Shown: piece by piece, positions 17,508 to 26,334 of the stretch
Layout: each line of letters begins with the position of its first letter
Position numbering within the stretch: position 1 is the first letter of the stretch
Assembly (NCBI RefSeq): GCF_030849025.1
Contig: NZ_CP118224.1
Span: 1,472,001-1,536,000, forward strand
Length of the DNA stretch: 64,000 nt
From: Oceanimonas pelagia
GTDB lineage: Bacteria; Pseudomonadota; Gammaproteobacteria; Enterobacterales; Aeromonadaceae
Direction: 5' to 3'
Program-made: the position numbers and the translations under genes
Notes under the pieces: model-generated
What the model saw: only the letters and a program-made list of their open reading frames with translations
What the model was told of the DNA's origin: nothing
Databases searched by the model: none

Positions 17508-17524
17508 TTTTATGCCAACATACA
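17508..17524 (-). promoter_or_regulatory. Ter-like site at tus (copy 2)
   Basis: TGTATGTTGGCATAAAA on the minus strand ends three bases before the tus ATG. It shares the GTATGTTG core with E. coli TerB, which also lies at the tus promoter, and is identical over 17 bases to 8473-8489. It overlaps where the tus ribosome site would be, and no Shine-Dalgarno sequence is evident there. Confidence 0.7.
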
Positions 17525-17633
17525 CATGGTGCGATTAATAATAGCCCGTCTGAAAGAAAACACAATCCTTAAGCAGCAGCACGGTTCACAGGGTTTTTAT
17601 TTAACATAAACACTCGAGGTACGTAGATGTCAT

Positions 17634-17733
17634 AAAAAAAGCCAGGTACAAAATCCGTGTACCTGGCTCAGGGGAATGGCTCATTGGCTGAGCCGTGCGC
17701 TAGTAAGAGAACACCCGACGCCGGGCGCCCTCT
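17634..17733 (-). ncRNA. sdsR: SdsR (RyeB)-type small RNA
   Basis: The minus strand reads a transcript of about 100 bases ending in a perfect 10-bp hairpin, GCCAGGTACA with TGTACCTGGC, and seven U. Internal blocks match E. coli SdsR: TAGCGCACGGCTC, a short loop, then GAGCCATT and CCCTG. E. coli SdsR is 104 bases with the same order of elements. Upstream, CTAGAATTTAA (17736-17746) resembles the sigma-S -10 CTAYACTTAA, and SdsR is a sigma-S-dependent, Hfq-bound regulator of mRNAs such as ompD, tolC and mutS. The 5' end is estimated from the -10, about seven bases downstream. No protein-coding gene explains this terminator on the minus strand. Confidence 0.85.
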
Positions 17734-17825
17734 GTTTAAATTCTAGACTTTAATCCCGAGTCTGCCAGCCATGTTCACAAAAAGGAGGCACATCGGCAAC
17801 TTGCAACTCGGCAGCGGCTTGAGTA

Positions 17826-17841
17826 CTGTATTTACATACAG
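17826..17841 (+). promoter_or_regulatory. LexA (SOS) box of yebG
   Basis: CTGTATTTACATACAG fits CTG-N10-CAG with the AT-rich centre of a strong LexA operator. It ends 14 bases before the yebG start codon. Confidence 0.92.
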
Positions 17842-17855
17842 ATAAGGAGTCCACC

Positions 17856-18131
17856 ATGGCCGTAGAAGTACAATATCGCGTAGTGCGTAACGGAATCGAA
17901 AAAATGACTTTTACCAACAAGAAAGAGGCGGATGCCTACGACCGCCTGCTGGATCTGGCCGAACACATTGAAACCGTGCTGGAGCAGGCTCCGGTCAGCC
18001 TGAATGAACAGGATCGGGAAGCGCTGGCGCTGTTCCTGGCTCAGCACCAGGCGGAGTTGTCCGGCCCGAAGAAAACACCGGCCAGGAAAGCGGCCAAAAC
18101 TGCGCCGGAAGCCGCCAAGGCCGTGGCCTGA
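17856..18131 (+). CDS. yebG: SOS-induced protein YebG
   Basis: A 91-residue protein of the YebG family. MAVEVQYRVVRNGIEKMTFTNKKEADAYDRLLDLAE matches the conserved N-terminal domain, and the C-terminus is a Lys/Ala-rich tail like those of DNA-associated proteins. In E. coli yebG is a DNA-damage-inducible gene under LexA; the LexA box immediately upstream (17826-17841) shows the same control here. A GGAG ribosome site precedes the ATG. The molecular function remains unknown. It is convergent with the ABC exporter gene. Confidence 0.93.
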   Translation: MAVEVQYRVVRNGIEKMTFTNKKEADAYDRLLDLAEHIETVLEQAPVSLNEQDREALALFLAQHQAELSGPKKTPARKAAKTAPEAAKAVA

Positions 18132-18165
18132 TGGTGCCCGCCCGGCGTCACAGCGCACTGCCAGC

Positions 18166-19953
18166 CTAGCTATACAGGGTGCGGTACAACCCGGGTTGCT
18201 CCAGCAGCTCGTGGTGCGTGCCGGACTGGCTGATCCTGCCGTCTTCAAATACGATAACCCGGTCAGCCTGGCGCACCGAGCTCAGCCGGTGCGCCACTAT
18301 CAGGGTGGTGCGCCCGTGCAGAAAGCCCGACAGCGCCTGATGCAACCGTTGCTCGGTGTCGGTGTCGAGGGCCGAGGTGGCTTCGTCCAGGATCACGATG
18401 GCCGGATCCTTCAGGATCATGCGGGCCACCGCCAGTCGCTGTTGCTGGCCGCCCGAAAGGCGCACGCCGCGCCGGCCGATTTCCGTATCCAGGCCCTTGT
18501 CCATGGCCGCCACCACGTCATCCAGTTGCGCCACCTTCAGGGCTTGCCAGATGGCTTCGTCGTTGTGCTCATCGCCCAGGTTCAGGTTGGCACGCACCGT
18601 GTCATTAAACAGCACCGGCTGTTGCAGCACGGTAGCCACATGCTCGCGAATGGTGGCAAAGCCGATGTCGTGGCTGCTGACGCCGCCAAAGCGAATGTCG
18701 CCGCTGTCGGCGGGGTAGAGGCCCAGCAACAACTGAATAAAGGTCGACTTGCCACCGCCGCTGGCGCCCACCAGCGCCACCTTTTCGCCGGCGGTGATGT
18801 TCAGGCTGATATCATCCAGTACCCGCCGTTCGCCGTCGTATGAAAAACACAGGTTGCGGACGTCGATGGGCAGGGTAGTGACGCCGGCAAAGGGGTTCAC
18901 CTTGCCGGTGGCTTCCACTTCGCCCCCCAGGGCCAGCATGGCGTTGATGCGCTTGCGGGCGGCGTCGGCGGCGTAAAAGGAATACTGCATATTGAGCAAC
19001 TCCTGCACCGGTCCCATCATGAACCAGAGGTAACTGAACACCGCAAAAATCTGGCCCACGGTCAGATCCGTGTACAGCACCATGATCATGCCCACGGCCC
19101 GGAACAGCTCCACCCCGGACAAAAACAGCAAAAAGCTGGCTTTGCCGGCGGCCTCGCTTTTCCAGTGATATTCAATGGCGGTGTCGCGCACGCCCCGGGC
19201 CCGATCGATCACCCGCAGCAGATAGTGACGCTCGCGGTTGGCCGCGCGGATTTCCTGAATGCCGTCCAGGGTTTCCACCAGTGCCTGCTGAAACAGTTCA
19301 AAGGCCCTGTTTTCGTTGCGCTTGAGGTATTTCACCTTGGCGCCCAGACGACTGGAAAAGAACACCACCACCGGATTCAGCAGCAGAATAAAGAGCCCCA
19401 GTTGCCAGTTCAGCAACAGCAGCACCACGGCAGTGCCCACCACGCTCAGCAGGCTGATCAGCAGCCGGCTCAGGGTTTCCCCCAGAAACCGGTCGAGGGT
19501 TTCCACGTCGGTGATGTAATGAGAGCTGACGCTGCCGGCGCCCACCGACTCAAAGGCGCGCAGGGGCGTTCGCATCAGCTGGCGGGTGAGCCGGCGCCGG
19601 ATCTGAAAGGTAATGTGTTTGGCCACCCGGGCAAATTGCCGTCCCTGCAGAATATTGAACACCAGCGCCATGAAGCGCAGCAACAGGGTCAGCAGCAGCA
19701 CCGCCAGAATGTAGCCCACGCCGGTCTGCCACTGGCCGGGTAATACGGGGCTCAGCCAGGCCACCAGGGTGCCGGGTTGCTCCAGCAGCACTTCGTCCAC
19801 CAGCAACGGCATCAGCAAGGGCACAGGCACCGCCAGCAGGGTGCCGGCAATGGCCAGCAGGTGCGCCCGGATCAGCAAGCTTTTGTGGCGTCGCATCATG
19901 CCGGTGAGCACGGACCAGTGCAAAACCCCGGTGTTCGGTTCTTTTTTATTCAT
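18166..19953 (-). CDS. ABC exporter (fused membrane and ATPase domains)
   Basis: A 595-residue half-transporter of the ABC exporter type. Six membrane helices occupy about residues 25-310. The ATPase domain follows, with Walker A GASGGGKST near residue 399, signature [10 protein letters not shown] near 503, Walker B IVILDEATSALD and the H-loop VAHRLS. It most resembles MsbA-like and multidrug exporters and would work as a homodimer, since no partner half-transporter is adjacent. The substrate (lipid, drug or peptide) cannot be inferred; no peptidase domain is present. It is divergent from msrC with 73 bases between. Confidence 0.9.
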   Translation of the reverse strand: MNKKEPNTGVLHWSVLTGMMRRHKSLLIRAHLLAIAGTLLAVPVPLLMPLLVDEVLLEQPGTLVAWLSPVLPGQWQTGVGYILAVLLLTLLLRFMALVFNILQGRQFARVAKHITFQIRRRLTRQLMRTPLRAFESVGAGSVSSHYITDVETLDRFLGETLSRLLISLLSVVGTAVVLLLLNWQLGLFILLLNPVVVFFSSRLGAKVKYLKRNENRAFELFQQALVETLDGIQEIRAANRERHYLLRVIDRARGVRDTAIEYHWKSEAAGKASFLLFLSGVELFRAVGMIMVLYTDLTVGQIFAVFSYLWFMMGPVQELLNMQYSFYAADAARKRINAMLALGGEVEATGKVNPFAGVTTLPIDVRNLCFSYDGERRVLDDISLNITAGEKVALVGASGGGKSTFIQLLLGLYPADSGDIRFGGVSSHDIGFATIREHVATVLQQPVLFNDTVRANLNLGDEHNDEAIWQALKVAQLDDVVAAMDKGLDTEIGRRGVRLSGGQQQRLAVARMILKDPAIVILDEATSALDTDTEQRLHQALSGFLHGRTTLIVAHRLSSVRQADRVIVFEDGRISQSGTHHELLEQPGLYRTLYS

Positions 19954-20026
19954 CCATCACCATCATTGGTTTTCATTTTCCCAAAGGGCAGGTAAGTTAA
20001 GCCAAAATTGCCAACCCGCTGACACC

Positions 20027-20488
20027 ATGAGTGAAAAAAACGCATTTTATCAAAGCCTGACCGCGCAGGCACTGGCCCTGTGTGACGGGGAGCCCAACCG
20101 CATTGCCAAGCTGGCCAACCTTTCCGCCCTGCTGAACCTGTCGCTCGACAGGATCAACTGGGTGGGTTTTTACCTGCGCGAGCAGAATGAACTGGTGCTG
20201 GGCCCGTTTCAGGGCAAGCCGGCCTGTGTGCGCATTCCCATGGGCAAGGGTGTCTGTGGCACCGCCGCCGCCGCCAATGCGGTGCAGCGGGTAGCGGATG
20301 TGCATGCCTTTGCCGGCCACATCGCCTGCGATGCGGCCAGTAATTCCGAAATTGTACTGCCCCTGGCTGATGACAACGGTGTGGTGTGGGGGGTGCTCGA
20401 CATCGACAGCCCGGTTCACGCCCGCTTTGACGCAGAGGATGAGGCGGGCCTGGCCGATCTGGTGCAGCGGGTACTGCCCTTGCTGTAA
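20027..20488 (+). CDS. msrC: Free L-methionine (R)-S-oxide reductase
   Basis: A 153-residue GAF-domain enzyme (fRMsr, E. coli YebR/MsrC) that reduces free methionine-R-sulfoxide with thioredoxin. The three conserved cysteines of the family are present: Cys67 in GKPACVRIP, Cys77 in GKGVCGTAA and Cys101 in HIACDAASNSE. The frame extends upstream to 19769, but the ATG at 20027 begins the conserved N-terminus (MSEKNAFYQSL). In E. coli, yebR, proQ and prc also cluster. It acts in the cytoplasm in repair of oxidised methionine. Confidence 0.93.
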   Translation: MSEKNAFYQSLTAQALALCDGEPNRIAKLANLSALLNLSLDRINWVGFYLREQNELVLGPFQGKPACVRIPMGKGVCGTAAAANAVQRVADVHAFAGHIACDAASNSEIVLPLADDNGVVWGVLDIDSPVHARFDAEDEAGLADLVQRVLPLL

Positions 20489-20579
20489 CATGCCGGGGTC
20501 GCTTTTGTTTGCGGTCCCCTTATAATGTGAAGGTTTCAACGGGCGGTGCGCCCACTGGTTTCAAACCCCAAGGTATTTC

Positions 20580-21125
20580 ATGGAAAACTCCGAAAAACTG
20601 AAGAACAGCAAAGAAGTCATCGCCTACCTGGCCGAGCGCTTTCCCGAGTGTTTTGTTGCGGCCGGCGAAGCCAAGCCGCTCAAGATTGGTATCTTTCAGG
20701 ATCTGGCCGAACGCATGGCCGAGGATCCCAAGGTATCCAAAACCCTGCTGCGCACCGCCCTGCGCCAGTACACTTCCAGCTGGCGTTACCTGCACGGCCT
20801 CAAGGCCGGCATGAGCCGCGTTGATCTGGACGGCAACCCCTGTGGCGAGCTGACTCAGGAGCACATCGATCACGCCAAACAGGCCCTCAAGGACAGCAAG
20901 GAAAAGGTCTTCGGTCCGCGCAAGGAAAAGCCCGCCGGCAAAAAGCCCCGCCCGCGGGTGAAAAAGGTCGATCCTGCGAAACTCGCCGTTGAGCAAAATG
21001 TCAAAGTATTGCTGGGCAAGTCTCCGGTTCCCGCTACCATTAAGGAAGTGACCCGGGACGATGTTCAGGTGGAGCTTAAAACCGGCATGTCGGTTCGCGT
21101 CAAGTTCGATCACATAGTTCTCTGA
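20580..21125 (+). CDS. proQ: RNA chaperone ProQ
   Basis: A 181-residue RNA-binding protein. The FinO/ProQ domain covers about residues 1-115 ([54 protein letters not shown]). A Lys/Arg/Pro-rich linker follows ([15 protein letters not shown]), then the small C-terminal Tudor-like domain ([18 protein letters not shown]). ProQ binds structured mRNAs and small RNAs as a global regulator. Only 10 bases separate it from prc, the same pair as in E. coli, so they form an operon. The gene is shorter than E. coli proQ (232 residues) because of a shorter linker. Confidence 0.95.
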   Translation: MENSEKLKNSKEVIAYLAERFPECFVAAGEAKPLKIGIFQDLAERMAEDPKVSKTLLRTALRQYTSSWRYLHGLKAGMSRVDLDGNPCGELTQEHIDHAKQALKDSKEKVFGPRKEKPAGKKPRPRVKKVDPAKLAVEQNVKVLLGKSPVPATIKEVTRDDVQVELKTGMSVRVKFDHIVL

Positions 21126-21135
21126 GGAGTAGGGT

Positions 21136-23142
21136 TTGATCAGTCACGGAATTCGTTTTTCCCTGGTGGCCGCCGCCGTGCTGGCTGCCGGGCTGGCCCG
21201 GGCGGTCACGCCGGCCATTGAGGCCGATGCCATTCCGGTTCTGGCCCCGGAAAGCCAGCATGCGGTCGCGGCCAAGCGGATTACCGCGCTGTTCACCCGC
21301 TCTCACTACAAGCAGTTCAGGCTGGATGATGCCTTTTCCGAGGCGATCTTTGATCGTTACATCGAAAGCCTGGACTACAGTCGCAATATCTTTACGCGGG
21401 AAGACATTCGCCGCTTTGAGCGCTACCGCGACAGCTTTGACGATCTGCTGCGGGCCGGCCGGCTTGATGCCGCCTTTGACATGTACAACGAAAGCCTGAA
21501 GCGCCGTTACGAGCGTCTCGGTTATGCCCTGTCGTTGCTCGATGAGCCGATGGACTTCGACAGCGCCGAAGACTATCAGTTTGACCGCTCCGAGGCCGAC
21601 TGGCCCGCCAGCCAGCGAGAACTGGACGAACTGTGGCGTAAACGGGTGAAATTTGACGCCCTGAGCCTGGCCCTGGCCGACAAGGACTGGAACGAAATCA
21701 AGAACACCCTCACCAAGCGCTACAACAACGCCATCAAGCGCCTGTCCCAGAGCGAAAGTGAGGATGCCTTTCAGAGTTTTGCCAATGCCTTTGCCCGGGC
21801 CATTGAGCCGCACACCAGCTACCTGAGCCCGCGCAACGCCGAGCGTTTTGAAACCGAAATGAACCTCTCCCTGGAAGGCATCGGGGCCGTGTTGCAGGCG
21901 GAAGACGACTACACCGTAATCCGCTCTCTGGTTCCGGGCGGTCCGGCGGCCAAGTCCAGCGAGCTGCAGCCCGACGACCGCATCATCGGGGTGGGGCAGT
22001 CTGCCGACAAAATCACCGATGTTATCGGCTGGCGGCTGGATGAAGTAGTGGATCTCATCAAGGGGCCGAAAGGCACCAAGGTGTGGCTGCAAATTCAGCG
22101 CGGCCAGGCCGTGGCCGCCACGCCGCGTATTATCGAACTTACCCGCGACACCGTGCGTCTGGAAGACAGGGCCGCCAACGGCAAGGTGCTGGAGGTGAAT
22201 GACCAGCGCATTGGCGTGATTGAGATCCCCAGCTTTTACGTCAACCTGAGCGTGGACGTGGCCCGGGAGATCGACAAGCTCAAGCAGCAACAGATTCAGG
22301 GCCTGGTGATCGACCTGCGTGCCAACGGCGGCGGCGCCCTGACCGAGGCTTCGGCACTCACCGGCCTGTTTATCGACAGCGGCCCGGTGGTGCAGATCCG
22401 CGACGGCCTGGGCCGAATTTCGGTGAACGGCGACGACGATGACCGCATCAGTTACGACGGCCCCATGGCAGTGCTGGTGGATCGCTATTCCGCCTCGGCG
22501 TCGGAAATTTTTGCCGCCGCCATGAAGGACTACGGCCGGGCGGTGATCCTGGGCGAAAACACCTTTGGCAAGGGCACGGTGCAGCAGCACCGCAGCCTGT
22601 CGCGCATCTATGATCTGTATGAAAACCCCATGGGCTTTGTGCAGTTCACCATTGCCAAGTTTTACCGCATCAACGGCGGCAGCACCCAGAACCGGGGGGT
22701 GAGCCCGGACATTCCGTTCCCCACCGCGGTGGAAGCCGAAGAAACCGGGGAGAGTCTGGAGAAAAACGCGTTGCCCTGGGATCAGATAGAGAGCCTGGAA
22801 TTCGCCCATGTGCAGGACTTGTCGCCCTACCTGCCCAAGCTGCGTCAGCGTCACCTGGCGCGCATAGAGCAGGATCCGGAGTTCGCCTATGTGTTTGAGG
22901 ACATTCGCGAGTACCGCAAACTCAAGGACAAGGACTCGGTATCCCTGAACCTGGCCGAGCGCAAGGCCGAGCTCAACGAGCAGGACGCCAAATCCCTGGA
23001 GCGCCTCAACGCCCGGCTGAAACGCGCTCACAAGCAGCCGGTCAGCACCCTGGACGAAGCGCCCAAGGACTTTGAGCCCGAAGACAGCTATTTGCTGGAA
23101 GCCGCCCGCATTACCGCCGATCTGGCCAGGCTGCTGGGCTGA
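21136..23142 (+). CDS. prc: Tail-specific protease Prc
   Basis: A 668-residue periplasmic serine protease (family S41) that degrades proteins with nonpolar C-termini, trims penicillin-binding protein 3 and acts on envelope targets. A signal peptide occupies about residues 1-22, a PDZ domain lies near 235-320, and the catalytic region contains DRYSASASEIF and GENTFGKGTVQQ. Ser454 and Lys479 are 25 residues apart, the spacing of the Ser430/Lys455 dyad in E. coli Prc. The start is TTG, preceded by GGAGTAGGG. A C-terminal DUF3340-type domain is present. It overlaps nothing and ends at a strong terminator. Confidence 0.95.
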   Translation: MISHGIRFSLVAAAVLAAGLARAVTPAIEADAIPVLAPESQHAVAAKRITALFTRSHYKQFRLDDAFSEAIFDRYIESLDYSRNIFTREDIRRFERYRDSFDDLLRAGRLDAAFDMYNESLKRRYERLGYALSLLDEPMDFDSAEDYQFDRSEADWPASQRELDELWRKRVKFDALSLALADKDWNEIKNTLTKRYNNAIKRLSQSESEDAFQSFANAFARAIEPHTSYLSPRNAERFETEMNLSLEGIGAVLQAEDDYTVIRSLVPGGPAAKSSELQPDDRIIGVGQSADKITDVIGWRLDEVVDLIKGPKGTKVWLQIQRGQAVAATPRIIELTRDTVRLEDRAANGKVLEVNDQRIGVIEIPSFYVNLSVDVAREIDKLKQQQIQGLVIDLRANGGGALTEASALTGLFIDSGPVVQIRDGLGRISVNGDDDDRISYDGPMAVLVDRYSASASEIFAAAMKDYGRAVILGENTFGKGTVQQHRSLSRIYDLYENPMGFVQFTIAKFYRINGGSTQNRGVSPDIPFPTAVEAEETGESLEKNALPWDQIESLEFAHVQDLSPYLPKLRQRHLARIEQDPEFAYVFEDIREYRKLKDKDSVSLNLAERKAELNEQDAKSLERLNARLKRAHKQPVSTLDEAPKDFEPEDSYLLEAARITADLARLLG

Positions 23143-23154
23143 GTGTTTGCCAAT

Positions 23155-23179
23155 CGGGGCCTTTGCGGCCCCGTTTTTT
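23155..23179 (+). terminator. Terminator after prc
   Basis: CGGGGCC pairs with GGCCCCG around TTTGC, followed by six T. It separates the proQ-prc operon from pepN. Confidence 0.9.
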
Positions 23180-23216
23180 CACGTCTTTCCTCTTCATTAT
23201 TTTAACGAGATTCACT

Positions 23217-25823
23217 ATGAGCCAAAGCCAACCTCAGGTGCAATATCGCGACGATTATCAGCCGCCCCATTACTGGATTGACACCCTGGATCTGGACATT
23301 CAGCTGCACGATTCCGCCACCGAGGTGGTGGCCATCAGCCGGGTGCGCCGCAACGGTGAGCACAACGAGCCGCTGGTGCTGGACGGTGAGCAGCTGGAGC
23401 TGTTGTCGGTCTCGATAAACGGTGTGGAAACCACCCAGTACGAGCAGGGTGAAGGCAGCCTGGTGCTGCCCCAGGTGCCTCAGGAATTCGTGCTGACCAT
23501 TAAAAACCGCATCAACCCCGCCGCCAACACCGCTCTGGAAGGTCTGTACAAGTCCGGCAATGCCTACTGTACCCAGTGCGAAGCCCAGGGTTTCCGGCGT
23601 ATCACCTATTACCTGGACCGGCCCGATGTACTGGCCCGTTTCACTACCCGCATTACCGCCGACGCCATTACCTGTCCCTATCTGCTGTCCAACGGCAACC
23701 GGGTGGGGCAGGGGGTGCTCGACGACGGCCGCCACTGGGTGCAGTGGCAGGATCCCTTTCCCAAGCCCGCCTACCTGTTCGCCCTGGTGGCGGGGGACTT
23801 CGATGTGCTGCGCGACCGCTACACCACCCACAGCGGCCGTGAGGTGACGCTGGAAATTTTCGTCGACAAGGGCAACCTGCACCGGGCCGGCCACGCCATG
23901 GACAGCCTCAAGGCCTCCATGCGCTGGGACGAGCAGCGCTGCAACCTGGAGTATGATCTCGACATCTACATGATAGTGGCGGTGGACTTTTTCAACATGG
24001 GGGCCATGGAAAACAAGGGCCTGAATGTGTTCAACGCCAAGTTCGTGCTGGCCGATGCCCAGACCGCCACCGACGACGACTACCTGGACGTGGAACGGGT
24101 GATCGGTCACGAATACTTTCATAACTGGACCGGCAACCGGGTCACCTGCCGGGACTGGTTTCAGCTGTCGCTGAAGGAAGGTCTGACGGTATTCCGGGAT
24201 CAGGAGTTTTCGTCCGATCTGGGGTCTCGCACCGTGAACCGTATTCACAATGTGCGCATTCTGCGCGGCCCCCAGTTCGCCGAAGACGCCGGGCCCATGG
24301 CGCACCCGATCCGCCCCGATGCGGTGATCGAGATGAACAACTTCTACACCCTGACCGTATACGAAAAGGGGGCGGAAGTCATTCGCATGCTGCACACCCT
24401 GCTGGGTGAGCAGGCCTTTCAGGCAGGGCTGGCCCTGTATCTGCAGCGTCATGACGGCCAGGCAGCCACCTGCGACGATTTTGTTGCCGCCATGAGCGAA
24501 GCCAGTGGCCGGGATCTGACCCGGTTCAAACGCTGGTACGGCCAGTCGGGCACCCCGGTACTGACGGTACGGGACGATTATGACGCCGCCACCGGCCGCT
24601 ATACTCTGCGCGTGACTCAGCACACGCCCCCGACCCGGGATCAGCCGGAAAAGCTGCCCCTGCACATTCCTCTCAGTCTGGCGCTGTATACCGGCCAGGG
24701 TGAACCGCTGCCGCTGATGATGAACGGCCGCTCGGTGGACTCGGTGCTCGACGTGCTTGAACGGGAGCAGGAATTTGTGTTTGAGCAGGTGCCGTCGCGC
24801 CCGGTGCCGGCCCTGTTGCAGGGCTTTTCGGCGCCGGTGAAGCTGGATTATCCCTACAGCGACGAGCAGCTGTCGTTGCTGGCCCGTGCCAGCCTGGACG
24901 AGTTTGTTCGCTGGGATGCGGTGCAGATGCTGGTAAACGAAACCGTGCGCCGCAATGTCGAGCTGTGCCGGCGGGGGGAGCCCCTGGTGCTGCCCCGCAG
25001 CCTGCTGGACGTGTTTCGCTGCACCCTGGAAGACGACAACCTGGATCGGGCACTGAAGGCCGAAATGCTGACCCTGCCGGATCTGGCCAGCCTGCTTGAG
25101 CTGTTTGAGCAGGTGGACATTGAGCAGCTGGCCGAGGTACGCCGTCATCTGGCCCGGGAGCTGGCCGAGGCGCTCATGCCCGCCTGGCAACAGGCCTTCG
25201 ACGACAATCTGACGCCGGAATACCGGATTGATCATCACGACATGGCCCGCCGCTCGCTGAAAAACACCGCCCTGGGCTATCTGGCCCTGACCGGTGCCGA
25301 ACAGGCGGTAGCCGGCCAGTACGACGGTGCCGACAACATGACCGATACGCTTGGGGCCCTGCGCGCCGCGGTGCGCGGCGAGCTCGGCTGCCGCCACGCC
25401 ATGCTGGCGGACTTTGAGCAAAAATGGCGTCACGACGGCCTGGTGCTGGATAACTGGTTCCGTCTGCAGGCCACGGCCCCGGGGGCCGATACCCTGCATC
25501 GCGTACGCGAGTTGATGGGCCACCCCACCTTCAGCCTGACCAATCCCAACCGGGTGAGGGCATTGATCGGCGCCTTCAGCCAGGGCAACCCGGTGCAGTT
25601 CCACCGTCTCGACGGCGCCGGCTACGATTTGCTGGTGGAGGTGCTGGAGCAGCTTAACCGCAGCAACCCCCAGGTGGCGTCCCGGCTGCTGACGCCGCTC
25701 ATTCAGTTCCGCCGGCTGGATGATGCCCGCCAGGCACTGATCCGGGCACGGCTCCAACGGCTGATGGCGTTGCCGGACCTGTCCCGGGATTTGTTCGAAA
25801 AGATCAGCAAGGCCCTGGACTGA
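23217..25823 (+). CDS. pepN: Aminopeptidase N
   Basis: An 868-residue zinc metallo-aminopeptidase (family M1), close to the 870 residues of E. coli PepN. The substrate-anchoring GAMEN motif is present and the zinc site is HEYFH (His298, Glu299, His302) with Glu321 in LKEGLTVF. It removes N-terminal residues from peptides in the cytoplasm. The open frame reaches back to 23163, but the ATG at 23217 starts MSQSQPQVQYRDDYQPP, which matches the family. The stop codon shares a base with the DUF2835 start (TGATG), so they are coupled. In E. coli pepN is also next to pyrD; here gdhB lies between them. Confidence 0.96.
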   Translation: MSQSQPQVQYRDDYQPPHYWIDTLDLDIQLHDSATEVVAISRVRRNGEHNEPLVLDGEQLELLSVSINGVETTQYEQGEGSLVLPQVPQEFVLTIKNRINPAANTALEGLYKSGNAYCTQCEAQGFRRITYYLDRPDVLARFTTRITADAITCPYLLSNGNRVGQGVLDDGRHWVQWQDPFPKPAYLFALVAGDFDVLRDRYTTHSGREVTLEIFVDKGNLHRAGHAMDSLKASMRWDEQRCNLEYDLDIYMIVAVDFFNMGAMENKGLNVFNAKFVLADAQTATDDDYLDVERVIGHEYFHNWTGNRVTCRDWFQLSLKEGLTVFRDQEFSSDLGSRTVNRIHNVRILRGPQFAEDAGPMAHPIRPDAVIEMNNFYTLTVYEKGAEVIRMLHTLLGEQAFQAGLALYLQRHDGQAATCDDFVAAMSEASGRDLTRFKRWYGQSGTPVLTVRDDYDAATGRYTLRVTQHTPPTRDQPEKLPLHIPLSLALYTGQGEPLPLMMNGRSVDSVLDVLEREQEFVFEQVPSRPVPALLQGFSAPVKLDYPYSDEQLSLLARASLDEFVRWDAVQMLVNETVRRNVELCRRGEPLVLPRSLLDVFRCTLEDDNLDRALKAEMLTLPDLASLLELFEQVDIEQLAEVRRHLARELAEALMPAWQQAFDDNLTPEYRIDHHDMARRSLKNTALGYLALTGAEQAVAGQYDGADNMTDTLGALRAAVRGELGCRHAMLADFEQKWRHDGLVLDNWFRLQATAPGADTLHRVRELMGHPTFSLTNPNRVRALIGAFSQGNPVQFHRLDGAGYDLLVEVLEQLNRSNPQVASRLLTPLIQFRRLDDARQALIRARLQRLMALPDLSRDLFEKISKALD

Positions 25824-26047
25824 TGCGGCGACTTCGCTTTCGGCTGGCCATTTCTGCCTCCGAGCTGCAGCGCTATTACACCGGCCGGGTATCGGCGCTG
25901 ACGGTAATGACCGAGCAGGGACTGCGGCTGCAATTGCCGCTGCACCATTTCCGGCGCTTTGTGGGGCATGGTGGTCTGAACGGCCGCTTTGAAGTGGTGC
26001 TGAACGAGAGCAATGCCCTGCAGCAATTGCAGCGTGTGGAGGGATGA
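25823..26047 (+). CDS. DUF2835 family protein
   Basis: A 74-residue basic protein of the DUF2835 family, recognised from RLRFRLAISASELQRYYTG and LQLPLHHFRRFVGHGGLNGRF. The family is restricted to gammaproteobacteria, has a single compact domain and no known function. The start overlaps the pepN stop by one base, so its translation depends on pepN. A hairpin terminator follows. Confidence 0.88.
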   Translation: MRRLRFRLAISASELQRYYTGRVSALTVMTEQGLRLQLPLHHFRRFVGHGGLNGRFEVVLNESNALQQLQRVEG

Positions 26048-26049
26048 CA

Positions 26050-26077
26050 AGACGGGCCTGAGTGCCCGTCTTTTTTA
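26050..26077 (+). terminator. Terminator after pepN-DUF2835
   Basis: AGACGGGC pairs with GCCCGTCT and is followed by a run of T. The following 26080-26334 stretch is AT-rich and holds the gdhB promoter and leader. Confidence 0.88.
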
Positions 26078-26334
26078 TTTTCGGGCGGTGTTAAAAAATA
26101 TTAACCAGGAAAATATGCCGTCTTTAAGAATATAAATTCAGTTATTTTCAAAAGCCGTTGTATATATTCTGCCCGGCAGTGATCCGGTCGATATTTTTAG
26201 CATTCTTTCCCCGTTCATGCCTCGCTTTCCCCTGGTGCCGGGCATACACTGGGCCCATTCCAAGGGGTCAAACGACTGCCCCATTGGCTACCCTTTTCTC
26301 CATGGTCCATGCCTGTCTCGAGGAATCCGAAACC

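Noticed and set aside
21100-25757. Very long antisense open frames opposite prc and pepN
   Set aside because: They are shadows caused by high GC content, have no family resemblance or ribosome sites, and the genes on the plus strand are unmistakable.
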